22,055 nucleotides of DNA from positions 1 to 22,055 of the IMG/VR virus record IMGVR_UViG_3300043399_001008; one strand, 5' to 3'. The stretch is from a virus. The translations under genes and the position numbers were made by a program. The notes under the pieces are model-generated. The model saw only the letters and a program-made list of their open reading frames with translations. It had not been told where the DNA came from and did not search any database. Of this stretch, positions 12,136 to 18,769 are shown in pieces; positions within the stretch are counted from its first letter, which is position 1, and each line of letters opens with the position of its first letter.

Positions 12136-12511
12136 ACGCGTAGGAAGAACACGCACGGTAGAATACACAATCACTTACCTGCAGCGTAAGAAAGAGCTTT
12201 ACATATACGTCGGTAGCACATGGGTAGGGCGTATCATCAAGCGTATCGAGGACCCCTTGCATAAGGAGACCCATTTTGCCGGGTATTTACAGCTACCCGG
12301 ATGCTGGGGTCCTGTGTCGCGTGCGCCTACAGTGCATGAAGTAAAGATCGAGGTCACAGCCGCTATCCGAGGGTGGCTAGCTACGCTCAGTGCCACGCCT
12401 ACCGATCCGGAGGAGAGGCCAGAGAAAGAGACGCAAAACGGTAGAGTACGCCGCACCCGCGCTGCCCCTACCCCCTACATCGTACCTACTAGGGTAAGGA
12501 GAACGCGGTGA
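12125..12511 (+). CDS. Hypothetical protein with RVRRTR termini (128 aa)
   Basis: I do not recognise the central part. The ATG at 12125 is chosen for the SD TAGGAG with 9-base spacing; an in-frame TTG at 12119 is too close. The gene overlaps the previous one by 11 bases. The N-terminus carries ERVGRTR (4-10) and the C-terminus carries RVRRTR twice (107-112 and 123-128), 16 residues apart with a Pro-rich linker (AAPTPYIVPT). The middle is beta-like with Trp and Tyr. The same basic motif occurs three times in the protein at 9571, with different codons. The ending is exactly RVRRTR plus the stop. Confidence 0.75.
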   Translation: MLAERVGRTRTVEYTITYLQRKKELYIYVGSTWVGRIIKRIEDPLHKETHFAGYLQLPGCWGPVSRAPTVHEVKIEVTAAIRGWLATLSATPTDPEERPEKETQNGRVRRTRAAPTPYIVPTRVRRTR

Positions 12512-12558
12512 TGTGCGTACTATGGAAGGTAGTAGAGGAGCGTACTGCCTATGCGTAA
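12511..12558 (+). CDS. 15-codon coupling mini-ORF (tentative)
   Basis: The ATG at 12511 overlaps the upstream stop (TGATG) and has a strong SD (GTAAGGAGAACGCG). It encodes only MCVLWKVVEERTAYA and stops inside the next gene's start region, overlapping by 8 bases. It may be a translational coupling leader that carries ribosomes to the start at 12551, whose own SD is poorly spaced. A stable product is doubtful. Confidence 0.35.
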   Translation: MCVLWKVVEERTAYA

Positions 12559-12928
12559 AGGGGCGTATCCGCGAGAGTTAAAGAAGTTTTGTATCAGGTA
12601 CGCGCATAAGGCACAGACGGGATACCCCGTAGCTGGGGTGGTCGTAGTAGTTGATGCTAGAGGGAAAGGGTACACACGTATTCGTTTCGACGAGGCATTA
12701 GTTGGCGCGGTGGGTAAGGCTATGCCTATGGGGGTTTCCCCGGAGCACCCATGCTATCTGAAAGTGCTTCAGGTACTAGGTACAGAGAGGTGGCGAGTAT
12801 TTGCGTACTACCTTGACGCGGGACGAGGAGTACTGCTTTGGGAGGCGGGAGAGAAACCCGCTTGGGTTAAAAACGTAAGGAGAGACGATAATGGAAAGAC
12901 TCAGAAGGCAGAAGGTGTTGAACCTTGA
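12551..12928 (+). CDS. Hypothetical protein (125 aa)
   Basis: I do not recognise this protein. The ATG at 12551 lies about 11 bases after GAGGAG, which is long spacing; the mini-ORF at 12511 may help translation. The product is basic at the N-terminus (MRKGAYPRELKKFCIRYAHK). It has a clear beta stretch (GYPVAGVVVVVDARGKGYTR), then an alpha/beta middle with Cys and Trp. The C-terminus is charged and overlaps the next gene by 38 bases. No catalytic motif is evident. Confidence 0.65.
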   Translation: MRKGAYPRELKKFCIRYAHKAQTGYPVAGVVVVVDARGKGYTRIRFDEALVGAVGKAMPMGVSPEHPCYLKVLQVLGTERWRVFAYYLDAGRGVLLWEAGEKPAWVKNVRRDDNGKTQKAEGVEP

Positions 12929-13232
12929 AGAGGAGCCTGAAGACATCGGTGAAGAGGAAGAGGCCGAAGAGGTCGAAGGTACCGGAGAGGAGGCCGCTGA
13001 CCTCCTGAATGAGCCGTCCTACGAAGTTGCCGAAGGGGAGACTGTGCAGCAGGCGCAGGACCGGATAGAGGCAAAATACAAGGCACGGGCTAAGTCTCCC
13101 CTCAAAGCTATTCGTGCGTTTTGCGTTCTTTGTATGGGCGCGCAGCCGCGAGAGGTGGCGCATTGTACAGCGACAAGTTGTGTTTTATACAAGTTTCGCT
13201 TCGGGCGGAACCCTTACCAGAAGAGAGGGTAA
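12891..13232 (+). CDS. Phage zinc-motif protein with AIRxxCxxC...C....C tail (113 aa)
   Basis: The ATG at 12891 has a strong SD (GTAAGGAGAGACGATA) and overlaps the previous gene by 38 bases. Residues 12-45 are highly acidic (EEEPEDIGEEEEAEEVEG). The C-terminal part (SPLKAIRAFCVLCMGAQPRE, then VAHCTATSCVLYKFRFGRNP) matches a module common in phage proteins: AIRxxCxxCxG...EVxxC....CxLYxxRxGxxP. Its four Cys probably bind zinc. The role is unknown. The mix of an acidic tail and a zinc ribbon could suit binding to a host DNA-binding protein, but this is inference. Confidence 0.75.
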   Translation: MERLRRQKVLNLEEEPEDIGEEEEAEEVEGTGEEAADLLNEPSYEVAEGETVQQAQDRIEAKYKARAKSPLKAIRAFCVLCMGAQPREVAHCTATSCVLYKFRFGRNPYQKRG

Positions 13233-13233
13233 T

Positions 13234-13554
13234 ATGACAAGGGTAGAAAAAGAGGCAACTGAAAGTGCAAACCCCGAGGAGTACACGGGCAGCGACGTAA
13301 ATTACTATTTGGTGCAGGTAAGCCAGCCAAAGAGGCTTGTCCCTTACGCTGCCGAATGCGAGGACATCATAGAGGCTCTAGGGATGACCTTCGCGGAGGG
13401 TTGCGCGTTCAAGGCTATATGGCGCTCATGTGCAGCCCGTACGTACGGCGTTAAGAAGAAAGGGCAGGATGCGCATGGCGTGTACGACGCGGAGAAGATC
13501 ATCTATTACGGGAAGCGTATGCTGGCCCAGCGGAGGAAAAAAGCCGACGCGTAG
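13234..13554 (+). CDS. Phage protein related to the DUF3310-like group (106 aa)
   Basis: The ATG at 13234 lies 1 base after the previous stop, with AAGAGAGGGTAAT as SD. The core (SQPKRLVPYAAECEDIIEAL, then MTFAEGCAFKAIWRSCAART, then YDAEKIIYYGKRML) follows a phage pattern: conserved Pro, EC-D-I-I-E-A-L, F..G.A-K-A-I-W-R and D-A-E-K-I...Y. It resembles DUF3310, a helical family often mislabelled nucleotide kinase. The biochemical role is unknown. It is the last gene before the terminator at 13578, so it ends the central run. Confidence 0.75.
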   Translation: MTRVEKEATESANPEEYTGSDVNYYLVQVSQPKRLVPYAAECEDIIEALGMTFAEGCAFKAIWRSCAARTYGVKKKGQDAHGVYDAEKIIYYGKRMLAQRRKKADA

Positions 13555-13570
13555 TTGCAGACGATTTCAA
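13555..13570. promoter_or_regulatory. Dispersed 16-bp dyad, site 8 (two mismatches)
   Basis: TTGCAGACGATTTCAA has a perfect right arm and two mismatches in the left arm (12 of 14 fixed positions). It begins right after the stop codon of the preceding gene, 8 bp before a terminator and 55 bp before the -35 of the structural promoter. It is the weakest copy listed. Confidence 0.45.
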
Positions 13571-13577
13571 AATCAAG

Positions 13578-13604
13578 AACCCCGCCCAGTGCGGGGTTTT
13601 TTAT
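13578..13604 (+). terminator. Rho-independent terminator
   Basis: The stem CCCCGC/GCGGGG with A-T extensions closes a CCAGT loop and is followed by TTTTTTATT. It ends the central transcription unit just before a new promoter. Confidence 0.9.
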
Positions 13605-13624
13605 TGCCTATTACGCCCAGTCTG

Positions 13625-13653
13625 TTGTCTTTTTCTGCCAAACTGTTTATAGT
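13625..13653 (+). promoter_or_regulatory. Candidate sigma70-type promoter for the structural operon
   Basis: The -35-like TTGTCT (13625-13630) and -10-like TATAGT (13648-13653) have ideal 17-bp spacing. They lie right after a strong terminator and 35 bp before the first gene of the structural block. Transcription would start near 13660. Confidence 0.7.
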
Positions 13654-13687
13654 CTTCAGGCAAATCTCACACATGGGGCGGTGACAC

Positions 13688-14041
13688 GTGAAAACTAACG
13701 GTAGAGTCTATGAAGCAAAGGTTGATGAGGTACATTCTGGGGATGACTTCATCGTTCTGGTAAATCTAGGGGTTGATGGCCTATACAAAAAGACCCGAGT
13801 ACGTCTGTATGGAGTAGACGCCCCCAACGCATACAAGGCACGGGCGGATACGGATGCTGGCAGAGTACGCGATGAGGTAAAACAGCTCGTCAATGGCAAG
13901 TGCCTTGTAGAGATAATCGCGGAGGGTAAAGGAGGCTGGATCGTGAACATGACAGTGTTCGACGATAACGGTCAGCCCGTATGCCTTAACTCCCTCTTAC
14001 GTGATCGCGGCTATGTGTATACCGCTACTAAACCCTCCTAA
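13688..14041 (+). CDS. SNase-fold protein, catalytic residues apparently lost (117 aa)
   Basis: The start is GTG at 13688; the SD (GGGGCGGTGAC) is unusual and no better start exists. The fold signature of staphylococcal nuclease is visible: VYEAKVDEVHSGDD (residues 7-20), RVRLYGVDAPN (37-47) and a C-terminal LNSLLRDRGYVY (100-111). In active SNases the segment after RLxGxDxP is Glu and a later GR supplies an Arg. Here these are Asn47 and Trp84 (KGGWIVN), so only the Arg39-type residue remains. It is probably an OB-fold binding protein rather than a nuclease. It is the first gene after the structural promoter and lies just before the portal. Confidence 0.75.
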   Translation: MKTNGRVYEAKVDEVHSGDDFIVLVNLGVDGLYKKTRVRLYGVDAPNAYKARADTDAGRVRDEVKQLVNGKCLVEIIAEGKGGWIVNMTVFDDNGQPVCLNSLLRDRGYVYTATKPS

Positions 14042-14052
14042 GAGGACACTAC

Positions 14053-15660
14053 ATGGAACCGAAAAGAATTACCCGCTCCCGTACGCGGGGGGATGTTGCC
14101 CTAACTACTCGTGTTGTTAGTGTGCCCAGAAAACGCGCTGACGTATCCCGGCAGGTAGAGGCGGATAGGTCGAATGGTCTTGCCGCCAGTACTGCCCCTA
14201 TCACCCCTCCTTACGATATTGATGGCCTTCTATACGTCTATGCACAGAGCAACATGCTGAAACAGTGCGTAGAGGCATACGTAACGAACATCGCGCTATG
14301 CGGGTATGAGATAGTCCCTGCGGCTAAAGGCGTACCGATGGACCCGGCAGAGGTGGAAGAGCTGCAATCGTTTATAGATAGCGCTAACTCCGAGGAATCC
14401 CTTACTGGCCTGATCGCAAAACTGGAAGAGGATTACGAAAAACTAGGCCATTCCTATATCGAAGTTATCCGGGACAGAACCCGCCGTGTTTCCATCTTGC
14501 GCCACGCTAGGGCATCGGTTACTCGGGTGTGCCCCAAAGACCCTCAGACAGTCCCAGTACGCTATGATGTACGGCGAGGCCGGAGAACGTCCTACGTTAC
14601 AGAGATGCGTACTTTCCGTATCTTTAGGCAGCAAGACGGTGGTGCCATTACCTACTTCAAAGAGTTTGGGGACCCCCGTAAGCTTGACTACAGGACAGGA
14701 TTATTTGCTACTACAGAGCGCCCTGTGCCTCCGGAAAACGAGGCTACTGAGTTGATCCACCACCGGCAGAACTCTGAAGACGCGTACGGGGTGCCTCGTT
14801 GGGTTAGCCAGCTTCCATCTATCCTCGGCAGTCGTGAGGCAGAGGAGGTTAACCTACGGTATTTCGAGGATAACACTGTCCCACCGATGATCTTGTCCGT
14901 CTCTGGGGGCAGACTAACGGCTGAATCCTTCCGGGGGCTTAAAACTTTGCTAAACCAGCAAAGCGTAGGCAAAGAGAGGCAGAACAAAATCCTGCTGGTA
15001 GAGGCCGTACCTGAGCGTGAAAGTCTGGACGACAAAGGCTCTGTACAGCTCAAGGTGGATAAGCTCACGGATGCACGGCAGAGCGACGGACTGTTCAAAG
15101 AGTATGACGAATCCAATCAGGCAAAGGTACGGTCATCTTTCCGCCTTCCGCCTGCTTCAGTAGGTCTCTCGCAGGATGTCACTTTCGCTACGGCTAATGT
15201 GTCTCAATTCATCGCGGAGACACAGGTATATGCCCCGCAGCGTAAGTTACTTGACGAGATGCTAAATAAGCGACTGGTCAATCACATGGAAGGGCTGGCC
15301 CTCTCTACTGTCGCACTCCGTAGTCAGACTCCGGCTATTACCAACCCAGAAGGATTGATTAAGAGCCTGACCGCCCTAAACGTCATGGGGGCCGTAACGC
15401 CGCGTCGTGCGCTTATAGCGGCCAACTCGATTCTGCAGATCGATATGGACCCATACCCGGAGAAGGGAGAAGAAGGGTACGAAGAGTGGATGGATAAGCC
15501 GATCATCTTTGCCGCCAAGGGCGATAGCGGGAATACTGGTATCGATCCAGCGAAGACGGGCAACACACACGCAGAGCAGGAAGGTAAAGATGCCGACACT
15601 AAAGCGGTAGAAGCGGACGGTGATACCTCGGCAAAGAACCCAGAACACGGACAGGAGTAA
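14053..15660 (+). CDS. Portal protein (535 aa)
   Basis: The ATG at 14053 follows TAAGAGGACACTAC. The protein matches the phage portal family (PBSX-type): an early helical region (LLYVYAQSNMLKQCVEAYVT), then GVPRWVSQLPSILGSREAEE, then NTVPPMILSVSGGRLT and ERQNKILLVEA, with a long wing and clip region. Portals form the dodecameric ring for DNA packaging and tail joining. The N-terminus is basic (RITRSRTRG, then RVVSVPRKR) and resembles the RVRRTR motif of other proteins here. The C-terminal 50 residues are acidic and Thr/Gly-rich. The stop is 3 bases before the protease start. No terminase lies upstream. Confidence 0.9.
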   Translation: MEPKRITRSRTRGDVALTTRVVSVPRKRADVSRQVEADRSNGLAASTAPITPPYDIDGLLYVYAQSNMLKQCVEAYVTNIALCGYEIVPAAKGVPMDPAEVEELQSFIDSANSEESLTGLIAKLEEDYEKLGHSYIEVIRDRTRRVSILRHARASVTRVCPKDPQTVPVRYDVRRGRRTSYVTEMRTFRIFRQQDGGAITYFKEFGDPRKLDYRTGLFATTERPVPPENEATELIHHRQNSEDAYGVPRWVSQLPSILGSREAEEVNLRYFEDNTVPPMILSVSGGRLTAESFRGLKTLLNQQSVGKERQNKILLVEAVPERESLDDKGSVQLKVDKLTDARQSDGLFKEYDESNQAKVRSSFRLPPASVGLSQDVTFATANVSQFIAETQVYAPQRKLLDEMLNKRLVNHMEGLALSTVALRSQTPAITNPEGLIKSLTALNVMGAVTPRRALIAANSILQIDMDPYPEKGEEGYEEWMDKPIIFAAKGDSGNTGIDPAKTGNTHAEQEGKDADTKAVEADGDTSAKNPEHGQE

Positions 15661-15663
15661 AAA

Positions 15664-15679
15664 ATGCAATCGATTGCAA
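15664..15679. promoter_or_regulatory. Dispersed 16-bp dyad, site 9 (one mismatch, over a start codon)
   Basis: ATGCAATCGATTGCAA matches the family at 13 of 14 fixed positions. Its first three bases are the protease start codon, so the site encodes MQSIA. The mismatch is the A of ATG, suggesting the site and the start codon are balanced against each other. Confidence 0.6.
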
Positions 15680-16272
15680 AAGAAGTACGCCTGTCTATCA
15701 GGGCCGATAAGGAGTGGGAGCGGGTAGTTTTCGCCGAAGTCCTTATCCCTGACGTTCCCAATGTATTCGGGGACTACTGGACGCGAGAGAGTGTTAAGCA
15801 GGCTGCGTACGTTTTCATGCAGGCAGGTTTCGGTATAGACGTTGAGCACGATAACGTCGACGTACAAGGGACAGGGGCCGTAGTGGTTGAGTCTTTTATC
15901 GTACGCAAGGGCGACCCGGACTTTATCGAAGGCTCATGGGTGGTAGGCATGCGGATCATTGATGATGCCCTATGGGCGGGGGTGTTGGACGGGACAATCA
16001 ATGGGTACTCGTACGAGGCTCTGGTTGAATTCTTTTCAGGATTCATTACCCTTGTAGATGACGGCATGCGACGGGGGATTACGGAGCCTGACCTAGAGGA
16101 CGGACACACTCACGAATTTGTAGTACTGGTCGATATGAATAACCGACCTATTGATGGCGGTACCACAGTGACGGACGGGCATGCGCATACGATCTCTACG
16201 CATACTGTCACCGACGAGGCCGACGGGCATACCCATAGGTTCAATCTTGTAAGCGGAAAGGATGGAAAATGA
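15664..16272 (+). CDS. XkdF-like phage capsid maturation serine protease (202 aa)
   Basis: The ATG at 15664 uses AGGAGTAAAAA, with the SD over the portal stop. The core matches the XkdF-like phage protease family: VLIPDVPNVFGDYWTRESVK, then FGIDVEHDNVDV (presumed catalytic His), VVESFIVRKGDPDFIEGSWV and TINGYSYEALV (presumed catalytic Ser). Such enzymes trim the scaffold and capsid proteins in the prohead. The C-terminus adds three DGH(T/A)H blocks (EDGHTHEFVV, TDGHAHTIS, ADGHTHRFN) which could bind metal. It lies between portal and scaffold-like gene and overlaps the next gene by ATGA, the classic order. Confidence 0.85.
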   Translation: MQSIAKEVRLSIRADKEWERVVFAEVLIPDVPNVFGDYWTRESVKQAAYVFMQAGFGIDVEHDNVDVQGTGAVVVESFIVRKGDPDFIEGSWVVGMRIIDDALWAGVLDGTINGYSYEALVEFFSGFITLVDDGMRRGITEPDLEDGHTHEFVVLVDMNNRPIDGGTTVTDGHAHTISTHTVTDEADGHTHRFNLVSGKDGK

Positions 16273-17729
16273 CGCTAAGGCGCATCAAACGGATGGACGG
16301 GATTGCGGAGGAAGTGACAAAGCCTGTCGAAGTAAGTAAACTCATAGAGCCAAAGTTCTTGACGCTGACGGAAAAGCCCGCAAATCAAACAGCGTTCAAG
16401 GTTATTCGTGATGATACAAATGGAGAAGCCCCAATGACTGAGAAGACGCCTGCCGTTGAACCAACGCGCCGCCGCCGAATCCGTTCTACACAGCGCTCTT
16501 CGTTGCTCTTCGTAGAGTTCCCGGAAGGGGCTACGGATGAAGAGGTGACGCAGGTGGCTGTAGAGTACGGTCTTGAAGAGTACGAAGTTACGCAAACGGC
16601 AGACGGTAGAAAGTGCCTGAAGCGTAGCGACCTCCCGGAAATCCCGAAGGATGCCCTTACCGTAGGTATCGGCGGTGGGCGTAAGGCAGGAGTGGTTAGG
16701 GCCGCGACCCCTGCCCCTGCGGCAGAGGCCATGCCCTATATCGAGACGGTTGCTGTAGAGTTCGATAAGGCAAAATTTGCCACGGAAGACGCAGTTATGG
16801 GGTACCTGCAGCGGTACGATATTGACTTCCTTGAGCAAGGCGTCGAGAATACGGACAAGCAGATTCGTGTTGTGCGTTCCGAGTTGGCTCCTGATGCAGA
16901 AATTCGCCGCGTAGAGGTAGAGACCGGGGTAGTGGCAGTAGTTACCCGTGCAGCGGTACAGGAAGTCTCCCTCGTCCCCTCGCCTTTCACCGAGATTGTC
17001 TGCGAAGAGTGTTATGGGCAGTGGGGGTGGGGGCAGTTGGACTTCAACGCAATCATGGCAGACATTGAGTTTTGCGAAGCGGCTGATGAGGCTACCTACC
17101 GTCTCCGTAACTTGATCGAACGTATTCTGTTCTATAGCCAGCTTCCGATCATTGCACGTAAGGAATTGGTAAATCGTGCTTGTACGCAGTTTGGCGATTA
17201 CGTCGGCGCTCTACTTGACGGCCTGCCATCAAAAGTTGTATTAGTTAATCGTTCCACTCTCGAAACCAAGAAGGAGACTCAAGTTATGACCCAGAAGACC
17301 AACGATCCGGCACCCGCTGCTGCCGTTGAAACCGCCGCTGTTGCCTCCGTTGCTGCTACTGCGGCCACTGACGACAGTACCCCTATCACGCGCTCAGAAC
17401 TCAAGACAATGATCGCGGAGAGCATCGCCACAGCGCTCGCTTCTGTTACGACCGCTACGACTGCTACTACGGAGACTACCGCCCCGACCCCTGAAACTGT
17501 GGCACGGGCTGATGACACCCAAGGTGAAGGCGAAGTTGCTACGGCGGCTACGTCGGTTGACTCGGTTGCCAAGTCTGTTGAGGGACTTGCTGCCACAATT
17601 CAGACGCTGGTATCCCGGATGGACACGCTGGCCGGTTCTACCACCGTACGCTCGGACAGTAGCGACAGTGTGGTAGCTGCGCCGAAGACTGACGTATTCG
17701 CTGGAATCTTCAGCACCAACCGCAAGTAA
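16269..17729 (+). CDS. Scaffold-like structural protein with nested in-frame starts (486 aa)
   Basis: The ATG at 16269 overlaps the protease stop (ATGA) after GGAAAGGATGGAAA. No single known family covers all of it. Residues about 56-77 are basic (EPTRRRRIRSTQRSS). Residues 78-230 contain two beta-alpha units (LFVEFPEGATDEEVTQVAVE and TVAVEFDKAKFATEDAVMGY). Residues 235-335 form a helical part with an aromatic-Cys segment (CEECYGQWGWG). From 340 the sequence is low complexity, Ala/Thr-rich and helical (MIAESIATALASVTTATTAT), typical of scaffolds, and ends NRK. In-frame ATGs at 16434 and 17286 have good SDs. By position between protease and capsid it is probably scaffold plus structural precursor. 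Confidence 0.75.
   Translation: MTLRRIKRMDGIAEEVTKPVEVSKLIEPKFLTLTEKPANQTAFKVIRDDTNGEAPMTEKTPAVEPTRRRRIRSTQRSSLLFVEFPEGATDEEVTQVAVEYGLEEYEVTQTADGRKCLKRSDLPEIPKDALTVGIGGGRKAGVVRAATPAPAAEAMPYIETVAVEFDKAKFATEDAVMGYLQRYDIDFLEQGVENTDKQIRVVRSELAPDAEIRRVEVETGVVAVVTRAAVQEVSLVPSPFTEIVCEECYGQWGWGQLDFNAIMADIEFCEAADEATYRLRNLIERILFYSQLPIIARKELVNRACTQFGDYVGALLDGLPSKVVLVNRSTLETKKETQVMTQKTNDPAPAAAVETAAVASVAATAATDDSTPITRSELKTMIAESIATALASVTTATTATTETTAPTPETVARADDTQGEGEVATAATSVDSVAKSVEGLAATIQTLVSRMDTLAGSTTVRSDSSDSVVAAPKTDVFAGIFSTNRK
17286..17729 (+). CDS. Possible nested scaffold from internal start (147 aa)
   Basis: Inside the 486-codon gene, AAGGAG at 17271-17276 lies 9 bases before an in-frame ATG at 17286, among the best ribosome sites in the window. 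The product would start MTQKTNDPAPAAAVE and consist of the Ala/Thr-rich helical region only. Nested scaffolds made from internal starts of capsid assembly genes are known (for example lambda Nu3 within C). A second internal start at 16434 (MTEKTPAVEPT, with SD GGAG at 8-base spacing) has a similar leader. Whether these are used is unproven. Confidence 0.5.
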   Translation: MTQKTNDPAPAAAVETAAVASVAATAATDDSTPITRSELKTMIAESIATALASVTTATTATTETTAPTPETVARADDTQGEGEVATAATSVDSVAKSVEGLAATIQTLVSRMDTLAGSTTVRSDSSDSVVAAPKTDVFAGIFSTNRK

Positions 17730-17745
17730 TTGCAATCAATTTCAA
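17730..17745. promoter_or_regulatory. Dispersed 16-bp dyad, site 10 (exact)
   Basis: TTGCAATCAATTTCAA follows the stop codon of the scaffold-like gene directly and ends 4-5 bases before the SD (GGAG) of the capsid gene. Control at this point would affect the major capsid protein, normally the most abundant product. Confidence 0.8.
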
Positions 17746-17763
17746 TTTTTGGAGAAACAGAAA

Positions 17764-18711
17764 ATGACGACCTCGAACCAGAGCCTTATCGCCCGTGCCG
17801 ACCTCGCACTGTCCGACCTGACCGCGAATGGCGGCATGCTGCAGCCGGAACAGGCCAATACGTTCATCGATATGATCCTCGAACAGCCGACCATCCTGAA
17901 GCAAGTTCGCCAGATTCGCATGAACGCCCCGGAACGCAAGATCAATCGTATCGGCTTCGACTCTCGCATCCTGCGCGCTGCAGTGCAAACCGGTGGGGCC
18001 AAGGACGACGGCGATAACGACCGTTACGTTCGTGCGGCGGATCGCGCAAAGCCTACGACTTCGCAGATCACCTTGAACACCAAGGAAGTGATTGCCGAAG
18101 TTCGCCTGCCGTACGAAGCACTGGAAGACAACATCGAAGGCCAGTCCCTCGAATCGCACATCATGCGCCTCATCGCTGAACGCGCTGCTGTCGATTTGGA
18201 AGAGTTCGGCCTTGCCGCCGATACCGGCTCCGGTGATTCCTTCCTCGCACTGCAAGACGGATGGCTGAAGCGCATGACCCCTCACGTGGTCAACAACCTT
18301 GCGGCTGGCTGCAACCCAGACCTTTTCACTGCCGGTCTCTTGGCTATGCCGCAAAAGTACCTGCGTAACCTTGCCATGCTGCGCCACTTCGTTTCTGTCG
18401 CCAACACCATCAAGTACCGCCAGAATATCTCGGCGCGTCAGACAGGCTACGGTGACTCTGCGTTGCAGCAAGACATCCCGATCTTCGGTCAAGGCGTCAA
18501 GGTAGAGGCCGCTCCGATGCTGGCGGCGGTTGGTGTAGGCAGCTCCGGCTTCCTTACCTACCCGCAGAACCTGATCTTCGGTATCCAACGCGATGTTCGC
18601 ATTGAAACGGATAAGGACATCCGTAGCCGCGAGTACATCATCGTCCTGACGGCACGCGTTGCCCTGCAGATCGACGACGTGCAGGCGACCGTCAAATACA
18701 CCAACATCTAA
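17764..18711 (+). CDS. Major capsid protein, HK97-like (315 aa)
   Basis: The ATG at 17764 follows TTTGGAGAAACAGAAA; an in-frame TTG at 17749 is part of that SD. The sequence has an N-terminal helical arm (NQSLIARADLALSDLTANGG), an E-loop-like charged stretch (AKDDGDNDRYVRAADR) and A- and P-domain-type segments (VIAEVRLPYEALEDN, then IMRLIAERAAVDLEEF). It ends with the beta-rich part typical of HK97-fold capsids. Size, position after the protease and scaffold, and the strong preference for G/C-ending codons (CTG, CGC, GAA), unlike neighbours that use CTA and GTA, all point to the highly expressed capsid protein. The family is inferred, not proven by structure. Confidence 0.85.
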   Translation: MTTSNQSLIARADLALSDLTANGGMLQPEQANTFIDMILEQPTILKQVRQIRMNAPERKINRIGFDSRILRAAVQTGGAKDDGDNDRYVRAADRAKPTTSQITLNTKEVIAEVRLPYEALEDNIEGQSLESHIMRLIAERAAVDLEEFGLAADTGSGDSFLALQDGWLKRMTPHVVNNLAAGCNPDLFTAGLLAMPQKYLRNLAMLRHFVSVANTIKYRQNISARQTGYGDSALQQDIPIFGQGVKVEAAPMLAAVGVGSSGFLTYPQNLIFGIQRDVRIETDKDIRSREYIIVLTARVALQIDDVQATVKYTNI

Positions 18712-18723
18712 CAACGACACTTT

Positions 18724-18740
18724 GGGGGCTTCGGCCCCCT
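18724..18740 (+). terminator. UUCG hairpin after the capsid gene, attenuator or partial terminator
   Basis: GGGGGC/GCCCCC (6 bp) closes a cTTCGg loop, and CAC/GTG flanks could extend the stem. Only TTGTGCGTTTC follows, so there is no strong T-run. It may reduce readthrough after the capsid gene or protect the mRNA 3' end. Confidence 0.6.
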
Positions 18741-18769
18741 TGTGCGTTTCTGGCTTATAGGAGAAAACG

